Source: Gilvibacter sediminis
Lineage (GTDB): Bacteria; Bacteroidota; Bacteroidia; Flavobacteriales; Flavobacteriaceae
NCBI RefSeq assembly: GCF_028561565.1
Contig: NZ_JAQQTE010000004.1
Span: forward strand, 513,017 to 577,016
Direction: 5' to 3'
DNA: 64,000 bases
Position numbers and translations under genes: made by a program. The notes beneath the pieces are model-generated. The model saw nothing but the letters and a program-made list of their open reading frames with translations. It was not told the origin of the DNA and searched no databases. Each line of letters begins with the position of its first letter. Position 1 is the stretch's first letter. Shown here piece by piece: positions 34,425-41,952 of this stretch.

Positions 34425-34486
34425 TGATAGGATATTTTTGTTTGGTCGCAAAAAGATAATGCTTTTCATGCAAAGCCTTGATTATC

Positions 34487-35416
34487 TTATTGTTTCAATA
34501 GCGATTGAACACCTTGTTCGAGTCCATACAGGGCCGCAACTTCCTCCGCATTGAGCATACGACTGTAAATAGAAAGCTCATCCATTTGGCCAATATAACC
34601 AAGGCCTAGATAGATGTTTGACAAGGAATAATCCCAAGTAAAAGGCGCAATAGGCAAGGGGTTGTTCCCTTTGAATTGCCCGTTCATATAAAGGGAAGCC
34701 TCTCCGCCAGATGTATTTAAGCCAGAAAAAGTGATCACAATATGTGTCCAAGTATCACCAGAAAACGGAGGGTTTTCTACCGCGATCAAACGTGCGTTAA
34801 ATATAGGATTTTCATTGTCTGGGCCTTCTGGATTCGGGTTCCAAACCTCACGATCTCCAATAACCCCTAATCTAAAATCCCTTGGGTTCTCCTTGGTGAA
34901 ATCTACCCAAATACCGGCATCGTTATAACCAGAATCTGTAATTTGAATAGGGTCACAATATCCTGGCTCCAGGTCTGTTTCTGGGTCTAATTTGAGCCAA
35001 AAAGATATGGTCGCTGCCCAATTGGTGGTATTGTAAGTGATGTTGTTTTCGCTGGGATAGTAGATGTATCCAGGGCTACGCTCGGTAAAGACTAAACCGG
35101 CTCCAAATTTCCCTTTACCATCCTCTCGACGAATATCAGGCTTGTGCAAACCGACGCGAGCAGAATCTCTGGCTTGACGGTTAGGCACCGTATATAATTT
35201 AGGATCACCTAAAGCAAAATCAGCATCTACTGAGGAGTCAAAAGAGGCGTAAAAGGTCAAGGATTCCTTTAGAGCATTAGTTGTTGAATATTGCTCAGTT
35301 GCAGTTTCTGAATCTGTTGTGTTGCTACTTTCTTCGGATTTGTTTTGCTTACAGCTGATTAAGGATCCTGACAAAATCAAAAGTGAGAAAGCGAATTTGA
35401 TTGGTGAATTGTTCAT
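34487..35416 (-). CDS. LamG-like lectin-domain lipoprotein
   Basis: A 309-residue lipoprotein (lipobox SLISC at about residues 18-22). After a Ser/Thr/Glu-rich linker (about 25-45), residues 85-300 form a concanavalin/LamG-type jelly roll: TISFWLKLDPETD, TWTHIVITFSG, ASLYMNGQFKGN and the closing GQMDELSIYSRMLNAEEVAALYG are the landmark strands. Such domains bind glycans or decorate the surface. The upstream gene ends 34 bases before it, and the VOC-cytochrome-rhodanese gene follows, so it is the middle gene of that unit. Confidence 0.85.
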   Translation of the reverse strand: MNNSPIKFAFSLLILSGSLISCKQNKSEESSNTTDSETATEQYSTTNALKESLTFYASFDSSVDADFALGDPKLYTVPNRQARDSARVGLHKPDIRREDGKGKFGAGLVFTERSPGYIYYPSENNITYNTTNWAATISFWLKLDPETDLEPGYCDPIQITDSGYNDAGIWVDFTKENPRDFRLGVIGDREVWNPNPEGPDNENPIFNARLIAVENPPFSGDTWTHIVITFSGLNTSGGEASLYMNGQFKGNNPLPIAPFTWDYSLSNIYLGLGYIGQMDELSIYSRMLNAEEVAALYGLEQGVQSLLKQ

Positions 35417-35450
35417 GGAAGGATTGTTTGGTTTACTCTAACTTATTTAG

Positions 35451-36149
35451 CTAGGGTTGTTGGGCGATGAACTCCAGAATTTCTTTAAGCTGGTTTTCCT
35501 CTTTCAAAGACAAATCTTTGGATTCAATGAACGCTTTGATATCATCTGCCGAAAGCGCGTCAGTAGCAAAGAGTTTGGAAAAAGCTCTATTAGTTAATTT
35601 CAATTTCTCTAAAGATCCATTTATATCAACATAAAAACGCTCACTACGCATGTATTTATTAGTCCGTCGATTGATCATTGGATTGGGAGAACTTTTGGTA
35701 TAGCTGATAGAATAGTGCTTGTATACCGTTATCCCTTTATTAAAAAATAGTTCAAATAATTTGAGTTCTCCATCTTGAACTAAAGGCCTAAATATCTTTC
35801 CATCTATGGCAAACTGTAGCAGTTCATCGGTATTAAAAGTAAAGACATTATTGTCATTGTAAAGAGTCTCTAGGGTATTATCATATAGATTAATGTTGGC
35901 GTTTTCAACTTTATATCGACCTTGTTCTTTTAAGTAAATTATGGCCTCTGAATCCCAATTTTCATAGTAGTAGGCAGATCCTTCTGTACGCGTCTTAGGA
36001 TTGACAAAACCTACGGTCATATTAAGTCCGCGGTAATCTCCGAAGGATTGTCTGGTGGTCTGTAATGGATTTGAATCTTGCTCATCTTCTTGAGCGAAAA
36101 CTGTTAGAGATACTAGCAGAAATAGACTGAAAGATAATTTGTACTTCAT
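35451..36149 (-). CDS. Secreted protein, unknown function
   Basis: A 232-residue protein with a signal peptide (about residues 1-19, ending VFAQ) and no lipobox. The mature part is polar with many Tyr, Asn, Asp and Lys residues; a SYTKSSPNPMINRRTNKYMRSERFYVDING segment is notable for its basic Arg/Lys cluster, and the C-terminus is helical (LKEENQLKEILEFIAQQ). It is the first gene of the - strand unit that includes the LamG lipoprotein and the VOC-cytochrome-rhodanese lipoprotein. I recognise no family. Confidence 0.6.
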   Translation of the reverse strand: MKYKLSFSLFLLVSLTVFAQEDEQDSNPLQTTRQSFGDYRGLNMTVGFVNPKTRTEGSAYYYENWDSEAIIYLKEQGRYKVENANINLYDNTLETLYNDNNVFTFNTDELLQFAIDGKIFRPLVQDGELKLFELFFNKGITVYKHYSISYTKSSPNPMINRRTNKYMRSERFYVDINGSLEKLKLTNRAFSKLFATDALSADDIKAFIESKDLSLKEENQLKEILEFIAQQP

Positions 36150-36524
36150 GTAAATAATAAAAGCTAAGTTAATGGGGAGTCAACCAAAGATACTAGAAGC
36201 TACTCACAAATAGAAACTGCAATCCCAGTTAACTTCTGAGACTGTTAGAATAATTTCGATAATTCCACCGCAAATAACTTTGTCATAATATCTGCCGATA
36301 TAATTCACTTAGGTGAAGTTATATCTGATATTATGCCAAATAGCGTAGCTATACGTTATTTGCTATAATTGTATCATAATTTATATTATGTAAAATAGAA
36401 TAACTTGAGTATTCCCTCACAGTCCTTTAAATACCTTCGGAAATCCCAGATATAGCGTGTATCTTTAAAAAACTTCAATGCTGTGTCATATACGCGCCCT
36501 ATTTTTAAGACTAAGGGATAACCG
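36150..36524. other. Divergent intergenic region, 375 bases
   Basis: This region separates the secreted-protein operon (-) from the sigma-factor operon (+). It is strongly AT-rich. It contains the nested palindromic element listed separately (36270-36363); outside it I see no coding frame and no further strong repeat. The promoters of both units must lie here, and no confident -33/-7 pair was assigned. Confidence 0.5.
36270..36363. repeat. Nested palindromic element (MITE-like or structured RNA)
   Basis: A 94-base element. Outer arms GCAAATAAC (36270-36278) and GTTATTTGC (36355-36363) are perfect complements. Inside, 36284-36335 folds as a long hairpin with three paired blocks (CATAATATC/GATATTATG, GATATAA/TTATATC, TTCAC/GTGAA: 21 pairs) and a TTAG loop. 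A second hairpin (36337-36362) pairs CAAATAGCGTA with TACGTTATTTG (11 pairs including one G-T). The outer right arm is shared with the second hairpin, so two exclusive folds exist. ATAATT flanks both sides at 5 and 1 bases. There is no coding frame inside. Confidence 0.6.
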
Positions 36525-37001
36525 ATGAAAAAGAATCAACTGGAATCATTAATTCGCGAACATCATGAAGCTGCATATTACTGGGCGCTTCAATTGTGTA
36601 AGCACCAACCAGATTCTGCTCAGGATGTATTACAAATGACATATTTGAAAATTTTAGAGAATAAAGCGCGCTATAAGGAACAATCCAGTTTTAAGACCTG
36701 GTTGTTTTCTGTTATTCGTTTTACAGCCTTTGATCATCTTAAAACTCAGCGAAAATTTCAAGCTTTAGAAACTGTACAATTGACCACGGAAATAGATTCT
36801 TTTGCAGAAACACCAAATCTGCGACCTATTCTAGATCAATTGCCAGAGCGTCAAAAACAAGTCTTGTTGCTGGCTTTTTATCACGATATGACTCTTGCAG
36901 CCATTGCAGAAGTCTTAGACATCAGTATTGGAAGCGTAAGAACTCATTACAGCCGTGGTAAAGAGGCTTTAAAGCAACATTTAAAACCGATTCGATCATG
37001 A
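36525..37001 (+). CDS. ECF-type sigma-70 factor
   Basis: A 158-residue sigma factor with region 2 (about residues 7-75: YYWALQLCKHQPDSAQDVLQMTYLKIL and FKTWLFSVIRFTAFDHLK) and region 4 (about 100-150: LPERQKQVLLLAFYHDMTLAAIAEVLDISIGSVRTHYSRGKEAL). It lacks region 1 and region 3, as ECF factors do. Its stop overlaps the next start by 4 bases (ATGA), giving a sigma / anti-sigma-like pair that is co-translated. Target promoters are unknown, but the third gene suggests envelope stress. Confidence 0.92.
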   Translation: MKKNQLESLIREHHEAAYYWALQLCKHQPDSAQDVLQMTYLKILENKARYKEQSSFKTWLFSVIRFTAFDHLKTQRKFQALETVQLTTEIDSFAETPNLRPILDQLPERQKQVLLLAFYHDMTLAAIAEVLDISIGSVRTHYSRGKEALKQHLKPIRS

Positions 37002-37336
37002 ATGAAGATCAAGAATTAAGGGACTTATTCACTGCGGAGCGAAATCGAGATAAAGTCGATTTTCCTGCTCCTGCTGTGGAAGATATTATGTCAAATAGCA
37101 AGACGATCTCCTTTAAATGGTATCATGCAGCCGCAGCTGTATTGGTTCTTGGAGGTTTGATCGGTTTGCTGCAAAACAGCGACCCTCTTCCCGCTCAAGA
37201 TGCAGTAAATGATGAATTGACGCTGAATTTAGATTTAACTGAAACAGAAACCACGGATCCATTAATGACCGAAAGCGCCTCACTTTTTAGTTGGGAAGCG
37301 GCCACAGATGTATTGATCCAAGAATTTGATGAATAA
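36998..37336 (+). CDS. Small anti-sigma-factor-like membrane protein
   Basis: A 112-residue protein with a cytosolic N-terminus (about residues 1-30, acidic and Arg-rich), one membrane helix (about 33-53, WYHAAAAVLVLGGLIGLL) and an acidic Thr/Glu/Asp-rich extracytoplasmic tail. It has no zinc-binding HxxxCxxC motif. The size, topology and 4-base overlap with the sigma gene are typical of short anti-sigma factors in Bacteroidota, in which the tail senses envelope conditions. The sigma-binding claim is inferred from context alone. Confidence 0.7.
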   Translation: MNEDQELRDLFTAERNRDKVDFPAPAVEDIMSNSKTISFKWYHAAAAVLVLGGLIGLLQNSDPLPAQDAVNDELTLNLDLTETETTDPLMTESASLFSWEAATDVLIQEFDE

Positions 37337-37346
37337 AACACACACC

Positions 37347-38018
37347 ATGAAAAAGTACACCCTCCTCCTCTTTTTATTTGCCTTTGGATTTATGAGCCAG
37401 GCACAAGACGCGCTGACCACAGAGCTTTTTGATATTGACAACATCATGAAGTACAAGACCGAGATCAGTCTTACTGACAAACAAATGGAAGCCATCAAAG
37501 CTCACTATTATGAGGGCAATAAGAAATTTACAGACGCCAAATGGAAATTGGCTGAAGAAAAGGCCAAACTCGATGATATGCTCAGCAAGTCAGAGGTTGC
37601 TATTGAAGAAGCCATGGACCAGATGTATAAAGTGACTCAGGCAGAATCAGAAGTAAAGCTCGCCCGCTTATTTACCCTACTGAGTATCAAAAATGAACTC
37701 AAAGCCGATCAGCAGGTAATTCTTAAGGAAATGATCTCCGATACCGACAGAAAACCCTTCTTCATCACTACAGACATCAATAATGAGAAAAAGGTAAAGT
37801 TTCAAATCTCTGGTTCGCAGAGTGCTGGTCCTACTCCACTCTATATCATAAAAAGTAAGTTTGGCGATTATGAGATCAACTCGGAACAACTAAAGACTAA
37901 GGTAGACCCAAACAATATTGAAAGCATTTCTGTAATTAAGGGAAAAAGCGCCATTGCCATCTACGGAACCCGCGGAGAAAATGGCGTGATTGAGATCACC
38001 TTGAAGAAGGAAAATTAA
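37347..38018 (+). CDS. Periplasmic Spy/CpxP-like helical protein with TonB-plug-like tail
   Basis: A 223-residue protein with a signal peptide (about residues 1-19, ending SQAQ). Residues 25-135 are helical with two LTxxQ-like motifs (SLTDKQMEAIK near 42 and LKADQQVILKEM near 118), the mark of Spy/CpxP stress chaperones. Residues 145-223 resemble a SusC/TonB plug core: PLYIIKSKFGDYEI, then VDPNNIESISVIKGKSAIAIYGTRGENGVIEIT. The start at MKKYTLL is chosen over an ATG 21 bases upstream in the same frame. It lies 10 bases after the anti-sigma-like gene, so all three genes form one operon. Confidence 0.78.
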   Translation: MKKYTLLLFLFAFGFMSQAQDALTTELFDIDNIMKYKTEISLTDKQMEAIKAHYYEGNKKFTDAKWKLAEEKAKLDDMLSKSEVAIEEAMDQMYKVTQAESEVKLARLFTLLSIKNELKADQQVILKEMISDTDRKPFFITTDINNEKKVKFQISGSQSAGPTPLYIIKSKFGDYEINSEQLKTKVDPNNIESISVIKGKSAIAIYGTRGENGVIEITLKKEN

Positions 38019-38042
38019 TCCTCCAGATTCATAAAAACAAAG

Positions 38043-38075
38043 AAGCTGCTTTCTCAAGGGAAAGCAGCTTTTTTT
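38043..38075 (+). terminator. Intrinsic terminator of the sigma operon
   Basis: AAGCTGCTTTC pairs with GAAAGCAGCTT (perfect 11 bp, 6-base loop) and is followed by a T-run. It is 25 bases past the last stop of the sigma / anti-sigma-like / Spy-like operon. Confidence 0.9.
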
Positions 38076-38177
38076 CTTTATTTCTAGGCTATAACGAAGC
38101 TTTAACACTTTGTTATAAAGTTATTTTAAAGTTTTTGTATTCTCAGATTCTCGAGTAATTTATAGTAAAACAATTCT

Positions 38178-38480
38178 ATGAAAATCAATTTTGAATACCA
38201 CGATGTCGCGGCCAGTGATGTCCTTGAAAACTACACCCAATCCAAAGTAAACCACCTGATCAAACGCAGCGACCGCATTACCGGAGTTGACGTTTATTTC
38301 AAGGTTAATGACGCTTCCCAGACGCAAGACCGAATGGTCGCAGGGATTCGTGTGGAACTTCCCGGCACTACCCTCTTCGCAGAATCCATCAATAACGAAT
38401 TCCAGAAATCTGTAGCAGAATCTACCGATGAACTCCTGGTACAACTAGAAAAGTATAAAGCCAAATCGTCTAACCACTAA
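38178..38480 (+). CDS. hpf: Ribosome hibernation-promoting factor (short form)
   Basis: A 100-residue S30AE/RaiA-type protein: MKINFEYHDVAASDVLENYTQSKVNHLIKR gives the first strand and helix, then TGVDVYFKVND and VRVELPGTTLFAE strands and a C-terminal helix. It binds the 30S decoding region in stationary phase and blocks translation, in many bacteria helping to form 100S ribosomes. It lacks the long-form C-terminal dimerisation domain. It is 14 bases upstream of an arsenate-reductase-like gene. Regulation is not visible. Confidence 0.9.
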   Translation: MKINFEYHDVAASDVLENYTQSKVNHLIKRSDRITGVDVYFKVNDASQTQDRMVAGIRVELPGTTLFAESINNEFQKSVAESTDELLVQLEKYKAKSSNH

Positions 38481-38494
38481 AAACCAATCAAACA

Positions 38495-38941
38495 ATGCAC
38501 ATACTCAGCAATGATCAAAGACAAATCACACTTATCTATAACGGGAATCACGGCTTGCACCGCAGGGTGCGCGCCTTGTGCACCGCAACCAAAAAAGCCT
38601 TACTCACTTTAGACATCAGTCAAGAGAAGATCAGTCAAACGCTTTGGGCGGCCATTGAATCTTCTTTACCTGGAGATCTCAATGAGGTTGTTGACCTCTA
38701 TGAGATTGAGGGGCAGCCTGCAGCAAATTATTCTCAGCATGACCTCATGAAGATCTTAGAGAAGAATCCAGATAGCTTGGCCTTTCCACTACTGTTTCAC
38801 CAGGGAGAATGTCATATCATTAAGCAAGAAGCAGAGGTATTGAGATTCATCAATGTAGACTCTGGTGGCTTTGAAAAAACCATGCATACAGAAGCTCCGC
38901 GTATCAAATCAACCACTCGAGAAGAGAGCTTCACCAATTAA
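38495..38941 (+). CDS. ArsC/Spx-like thioredoxin-fold protein lacking Cys pair
   Basis: A 148-residue protein whose N-terminal QITLIYNGNHGLHRRVRALCTA corresponds to the start of arsenate reductase (ArsC) and Spx-type proteins, where NxxCxxC/ CxxK would follow. Here the catalytic Cys position is taken by Gly-Leu-His, so a classical arsenate reductase activity is unlikely. Residues 95-115 (DSLAFPLLFHQGECHII) match the ArsC strand before the C-terminal helix. It could be a regulatory Spx-like or a lost-catalysis member. It follows hpf by 14 bases, so it may act with stationary-phase control. Confidence 0.7.
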   Translation: MHILSNDQRQITLIYNGNHGLHRRVRALCTATKKALLTLDISQEKISQTLWAAIESSLPGDLNEVVDLYEIEGQPAANYSQHDLMKILEKNPDSLAFPLLFHQGECHIIKQEAEVLRFINVDSGGFEKTMHTEAPRIKSTTREESFTN

Positions 38942-38953
38942 TGGTGATAGCTA

Positions 38954-40603
38954 TTATTCAAGGGCCTTTCGTGCCTTTTCTCCATGCGGTCCGTAAGGAT
39001 CCATTTGACTTACCTTCATATAGACTTGCTTAGCTTGTTCTAAACTGCCACTTGCCTTTAGTGCCTCAGCCAATCCTAAGTACAACTGGGTAGAATCTGT
39101 AAACAGTTTACTGCTCATGTCAAAGACAAAAAGGGCTCCTTGTACCTGATCACTGTTGAGCAGATTATAACCTGCCTGCGTAAAAAGCGCTTCAAAATCT
39201 GTGTATTGATGCATGGGGTCGTTGACCAATCGTGCAGCTTCACTGTTGACCTTTTCCAAGTCACCAGCCATAAAAAGTTGGGTCAAGTGCCCCATCGGAT
39301 CCAAGACAACATCATCTCCTATATCAGCCATAGCAGCCTCTAAGACAGGGTCTTCGTTATTCACATACTGCTCAAACGTGGTTGCAACTGCAATATTAGG
39401 TGGCATCCACTCCTGGTTCTCCCATTGCGGCTTGTCTTGCCACCAAGCCCAAGACAATCGGGCCGTAAAACCGCTATTGGGCAACAATAGCTTTCTGTTG
39501 TCTCCGTAGAAATTCAAATTCTCCGCCGTAGGCTCTCCCACAAAGATCACATTAGTGTAATTGTCTAATTCATTGACCATGTTTTGGCAGGCAGAAAAGG
39601 TTCTGCGGCCAATAATACAGAAGAATTTCCCCACCTCGTTCACCTTAGATTTTAGCAATCCCGTTATGATGGGTTTGTTTAAATAGTTGTTTCCGCCGCC
39701 GTTCAGTCGTACGTCCAAAATAAAGCGATCCACCTCGTTGTTTTCAATAAAATCAAAGACTTCGCCATAAAAGTCAGCGATGCTCTTTTGCGAAGGATCG
39801 TCTTGCACCTGACTCTGACGCACATAAACAGTCTTTGTCGCTTCATTGTAGTCAAAGTTGTAGATCTTGTTGATCTCCTTCAGATATAATGGTGTGGTGG
39901 ATTGATCTCTCGCGCTGATGCGCCCATCTCCAGGCTGAATAAGACTGTACTGCGTTTTGATGGCGCCTTTGTCACCAGCGGTAAAGGTGTGGGTAAACAC
40001 CTCCCCGTCCTTTTCTAAGGTAAATACAACATCTTTAGTATGTTCAGGTATGATGCGTTGGGCGTGAAGGATCTCCGGAATGGTCAAATCATTGAGTCCG
40101 TAAGCCTTAAAAAACTGATCGTTCTCTGCAGATACCGTTGGATAGATCAAAGCAATAGCCTGGTCAATACTCTTTTCACCTATTTTCAAAACCTTTGCGC
40201 CTAGGGCCTTTTCATTGCCTTGGGTAGTCCCTTCAATAAAAATACCGTCTGAAAACTGATATAGATTCACAGGGATCTTGTGATAATCTACCTTTCCTCC
40301 GTTAAGACTGAGGTAGGTATGCCCGTATTCAAATAAGGCAATAATTCTAGAAAGCCCCACCATGACCTCATGATCTGCCATATTGGGAATTTGTGCTCTG
40401 AGTTGGGCTACTTCCCCATCCCACTTTTTGGCCGTAACCTTTTTAAATAAGAAGGGATAGTCTTGGTGAACCGTCTTTTGCAAAAAATCAAGATCTTCTT
40501 GCCATTGTGAAGCGGAGAGCTGGTTTTGAGCGCTTAGTCCTGAACTCATCAGTAGCAAGAAGACTCCCAAGCCAGTCCAAAGACGTTTTAGTTGAATTTT
40601 CAT
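38954..40603 (-). CDS. Secreted S41-like peptidase family protein
   Basis: A 549-residue protein with a signal peptide (about residues 1-25). The catalytic region of tail-specific protease fold (about 250-410) has FILDVRLNGGGNNYL and RRTFSACQNMVNEL, in which the Ser takes the nucleophile place of S41 enzymes, followed by VIFVGEPTAEN. Residues 455-545 have TPR-like helices (LYLGLAEALKASGSLEQAKQVYMKVSQMDPYG). Start ATG; it is divergent from the MFS exporter across 116 bases. The substrate is unknown. Confidence 0.82.
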   Translation of the reverse strand: MKIQLKRLWTGLGVFLLLMSSGLSAQNQLSASQWQEDLDFLQKTVHQDYPFLFKKVTAKKWDGEVAQLRAQIPNMADHEVMVGLSRIIALFEYGHTYLSLNGGKVDYHKIPVNLYQFSDGIFIEGTTQGNEKALGAKVLKIGEKSIDQAIALIYPTVSAENDQFFKAYGLNDLTIPEILHAQRIIPEHTKDVVFTLEKDGEVFTHTFTAGDKGAIKTQYSLIQPGDGRISARDQSTTPLYLKEINKIYNFDYNEATKTVYVRQSQVQDDPSQKSIADFYGEVFDFIENNEVDRFILDVRLNGGGNNYLNKPIITGLLKSKVNEVGKFFCIIGRRTFSACQNMVNELDNYTNVIFVGEPTAENLNFYGDNRKLLLPNSGFTARLSWAWWQDKPQWENQEWMPPNIAVATTFEQYVNNEDPVLEAAMADIGDDVVLDPMGHLTQLFMAGDLEKVNSEAARLVNDPMHQYTDFEALFTQAGYNLLNSDQVQGALFVFDMSSKLFTDSTQLYLGLAEALKASGSLEQAKQVYMKVSQMDPYGPHGEKARKALE

Positions 40604-40707
40604 AGTGTTGTAATTAGTTGATTGATGAATGATGCCTTATAAGTGAGTCAGAAATCAATTTGTTACAGATCTTATCAAATTAAATAGTTCCCTACTGCCA
40701 AATGGAG

Positions 40708-40715
40708 TAATTTTG
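40708..40715 (+). promoter_or_regulatory. -7 promoter element, leaderless-type
   Basis: TAATTTTG is an exact TAnnTTTG match. It ends only 4 bases before the GTG start codon of the exporter, so transcription should begin at or just around that codon. Either the mRNA is leaderless or a start further downstream is used. Confidence 0.5.
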
Positions 40716-40719
40716 CAGC

Positions 40720-41952
40720 GTGAATACACGAAGGCAAAAATCACAACTGGAATTTGTCGCCATGATGGCGGCCTTGATGTCTATTGTGGCCCTCGCCATC
40801 GACGCACTGCTCCCTGCTTTGGATATCATCGGATTCCACGTAGGCACTACCAATCCCAGCGACAATCAGCTCTTTATAATCATGATCTTTTTGGGCTTAG
40901 GATTGGGGCCACTGCTCTTTGGGCCGCTTTCGGACAGTTTGGGTCGCAAGCCTGTGGTTTATATGGGATTTGCTCTATTCGTAGTAGCTAGTTTTATCTG
41001 TGTTTCTACCGATACGCTTTGGGTCATGATCTTAGGGCGTATCATACAAGGAATAGGTCTTTCCGCGCCGAGAACCATAGCCATTGCGATTATTCGGGAT
41101 CTGTACTCCGGAGATTATATGGCCCGCATTATGTCCTTTGTAACGGTTGTTTTCTTATTGGTGCCTATTGTTGCTCCAGCCTTTGGTAAGCTCGTCTTAG
41201 ACGCATATAACTGGCAGGCCATCTTCTATTTTCAATTAGGTATAGGCGCTGTGGTGTGTTTGTGGTTTTATCTGCGGCAGCCAGAAACCTTAAAAGCAGA
41301 GAATAAGATTCCTATGAGTAAGAATCTTTTTAAAGATGGATTCAAAGAAGTCATTCAATATCCGGTAACCATTGGTTGTACGGTGATCTCCGGACTTATT
41401 GCAGGTTCGTTCTTTGTTTATTTAAGCGGATCCCAACAGATCTTTCAAGAGCAATACGGATTAAAAGAGGCCTTTCCGTACATCTTTGCGGGATTGAGTA
41501 TCGCTATTGGTTTAGCCGTATTCTCAAACGCGAATATGGTATTGCGTTTTGGAATGGAAAAGTTGGTGACCGTTGCATTAAGTGGCTTTTTTGTGGTGTC
41601 GTTTATTTACGTTTTGATCTTTATGGGTAGTGATAATCCATCCATTGAGATCTTGCTGGCCTTTATGGCATTGCAGTTCTTGTGTATTGGATTTCTATTT
41701 GGAAACCTGCGCGCCTTAGCCATGGAACCCGTAGGACATATTGCCGGGATCGCTGCGGCTATCACTGGTTTTATCTCTACTATAATGGCTGTACCCATAA
41801 GTACTTTTATTGGTCGCTACTTAAAAGATACTGCTTTGCCTGTTTTTATAGGATTTTCGATTTGTTCTTTGGTAGCCTTGCTGATACTATTTTACCTAAA
41901 GCGTAAAAATCCACAAGGATTGAACAAATCAGCGATTACTGATGCAACTTAA
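40720..41952 (+). CDS. Bcr/CflA-type multidrug MFS exporter
   Basis: A 410-residue major-facilitator protein with twelve membrane segments. LMSIVALAIDALLPALD in helix 1 is the Bcr/CflA opening, followed by GLGLGPLLFGPLSDSLGRKPVVYMG (motif A loop) and RIIQGIGLSAPRTIAIAIIRD (motif C region). It probably exports drugs or sulfonamide-like compounds by proton antiport. The start codon is GTG and there is almost no leader. Its 3' end overlaps the converging S41 peptidase by 17 bases. Confidence 0.9.
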   Translation: MNTRRQKSQLEFVAMMAALMSIVALAIDALLPALDIIGFHVGTTNPSDNQLFIIMIFLGLGLGPLLFGPLSDSLGRKPVVYMGFALFVVASFICVSTDTLWVMILGRIIQGIGLSAPRTIAIAIIRDLYSGDYMARIMSFVTVVFLLVPIVAPAFGKLVLDAYNWQAIFYFQLGIGAVVCLWFYLRQPETLKAENKIPMSKNLFKDGFKEVIQYPVTIGCTVISGLIAGSFFVYLSGSQQIFQEQYGLKEAFPYIFAGLSIAIGLAVFSNANMVLRFGMEKLVTVALSGFFVVSFIYVLIFMGSDNPSIEILLAFMALQFLCIGFLFGNLRALAMEPVGHIAGIAAAITGFISTIMAVPISTFIGRYLKDTALPVFIGFSICSLVALLILFYLKRKNPQGLNKSAITDAT

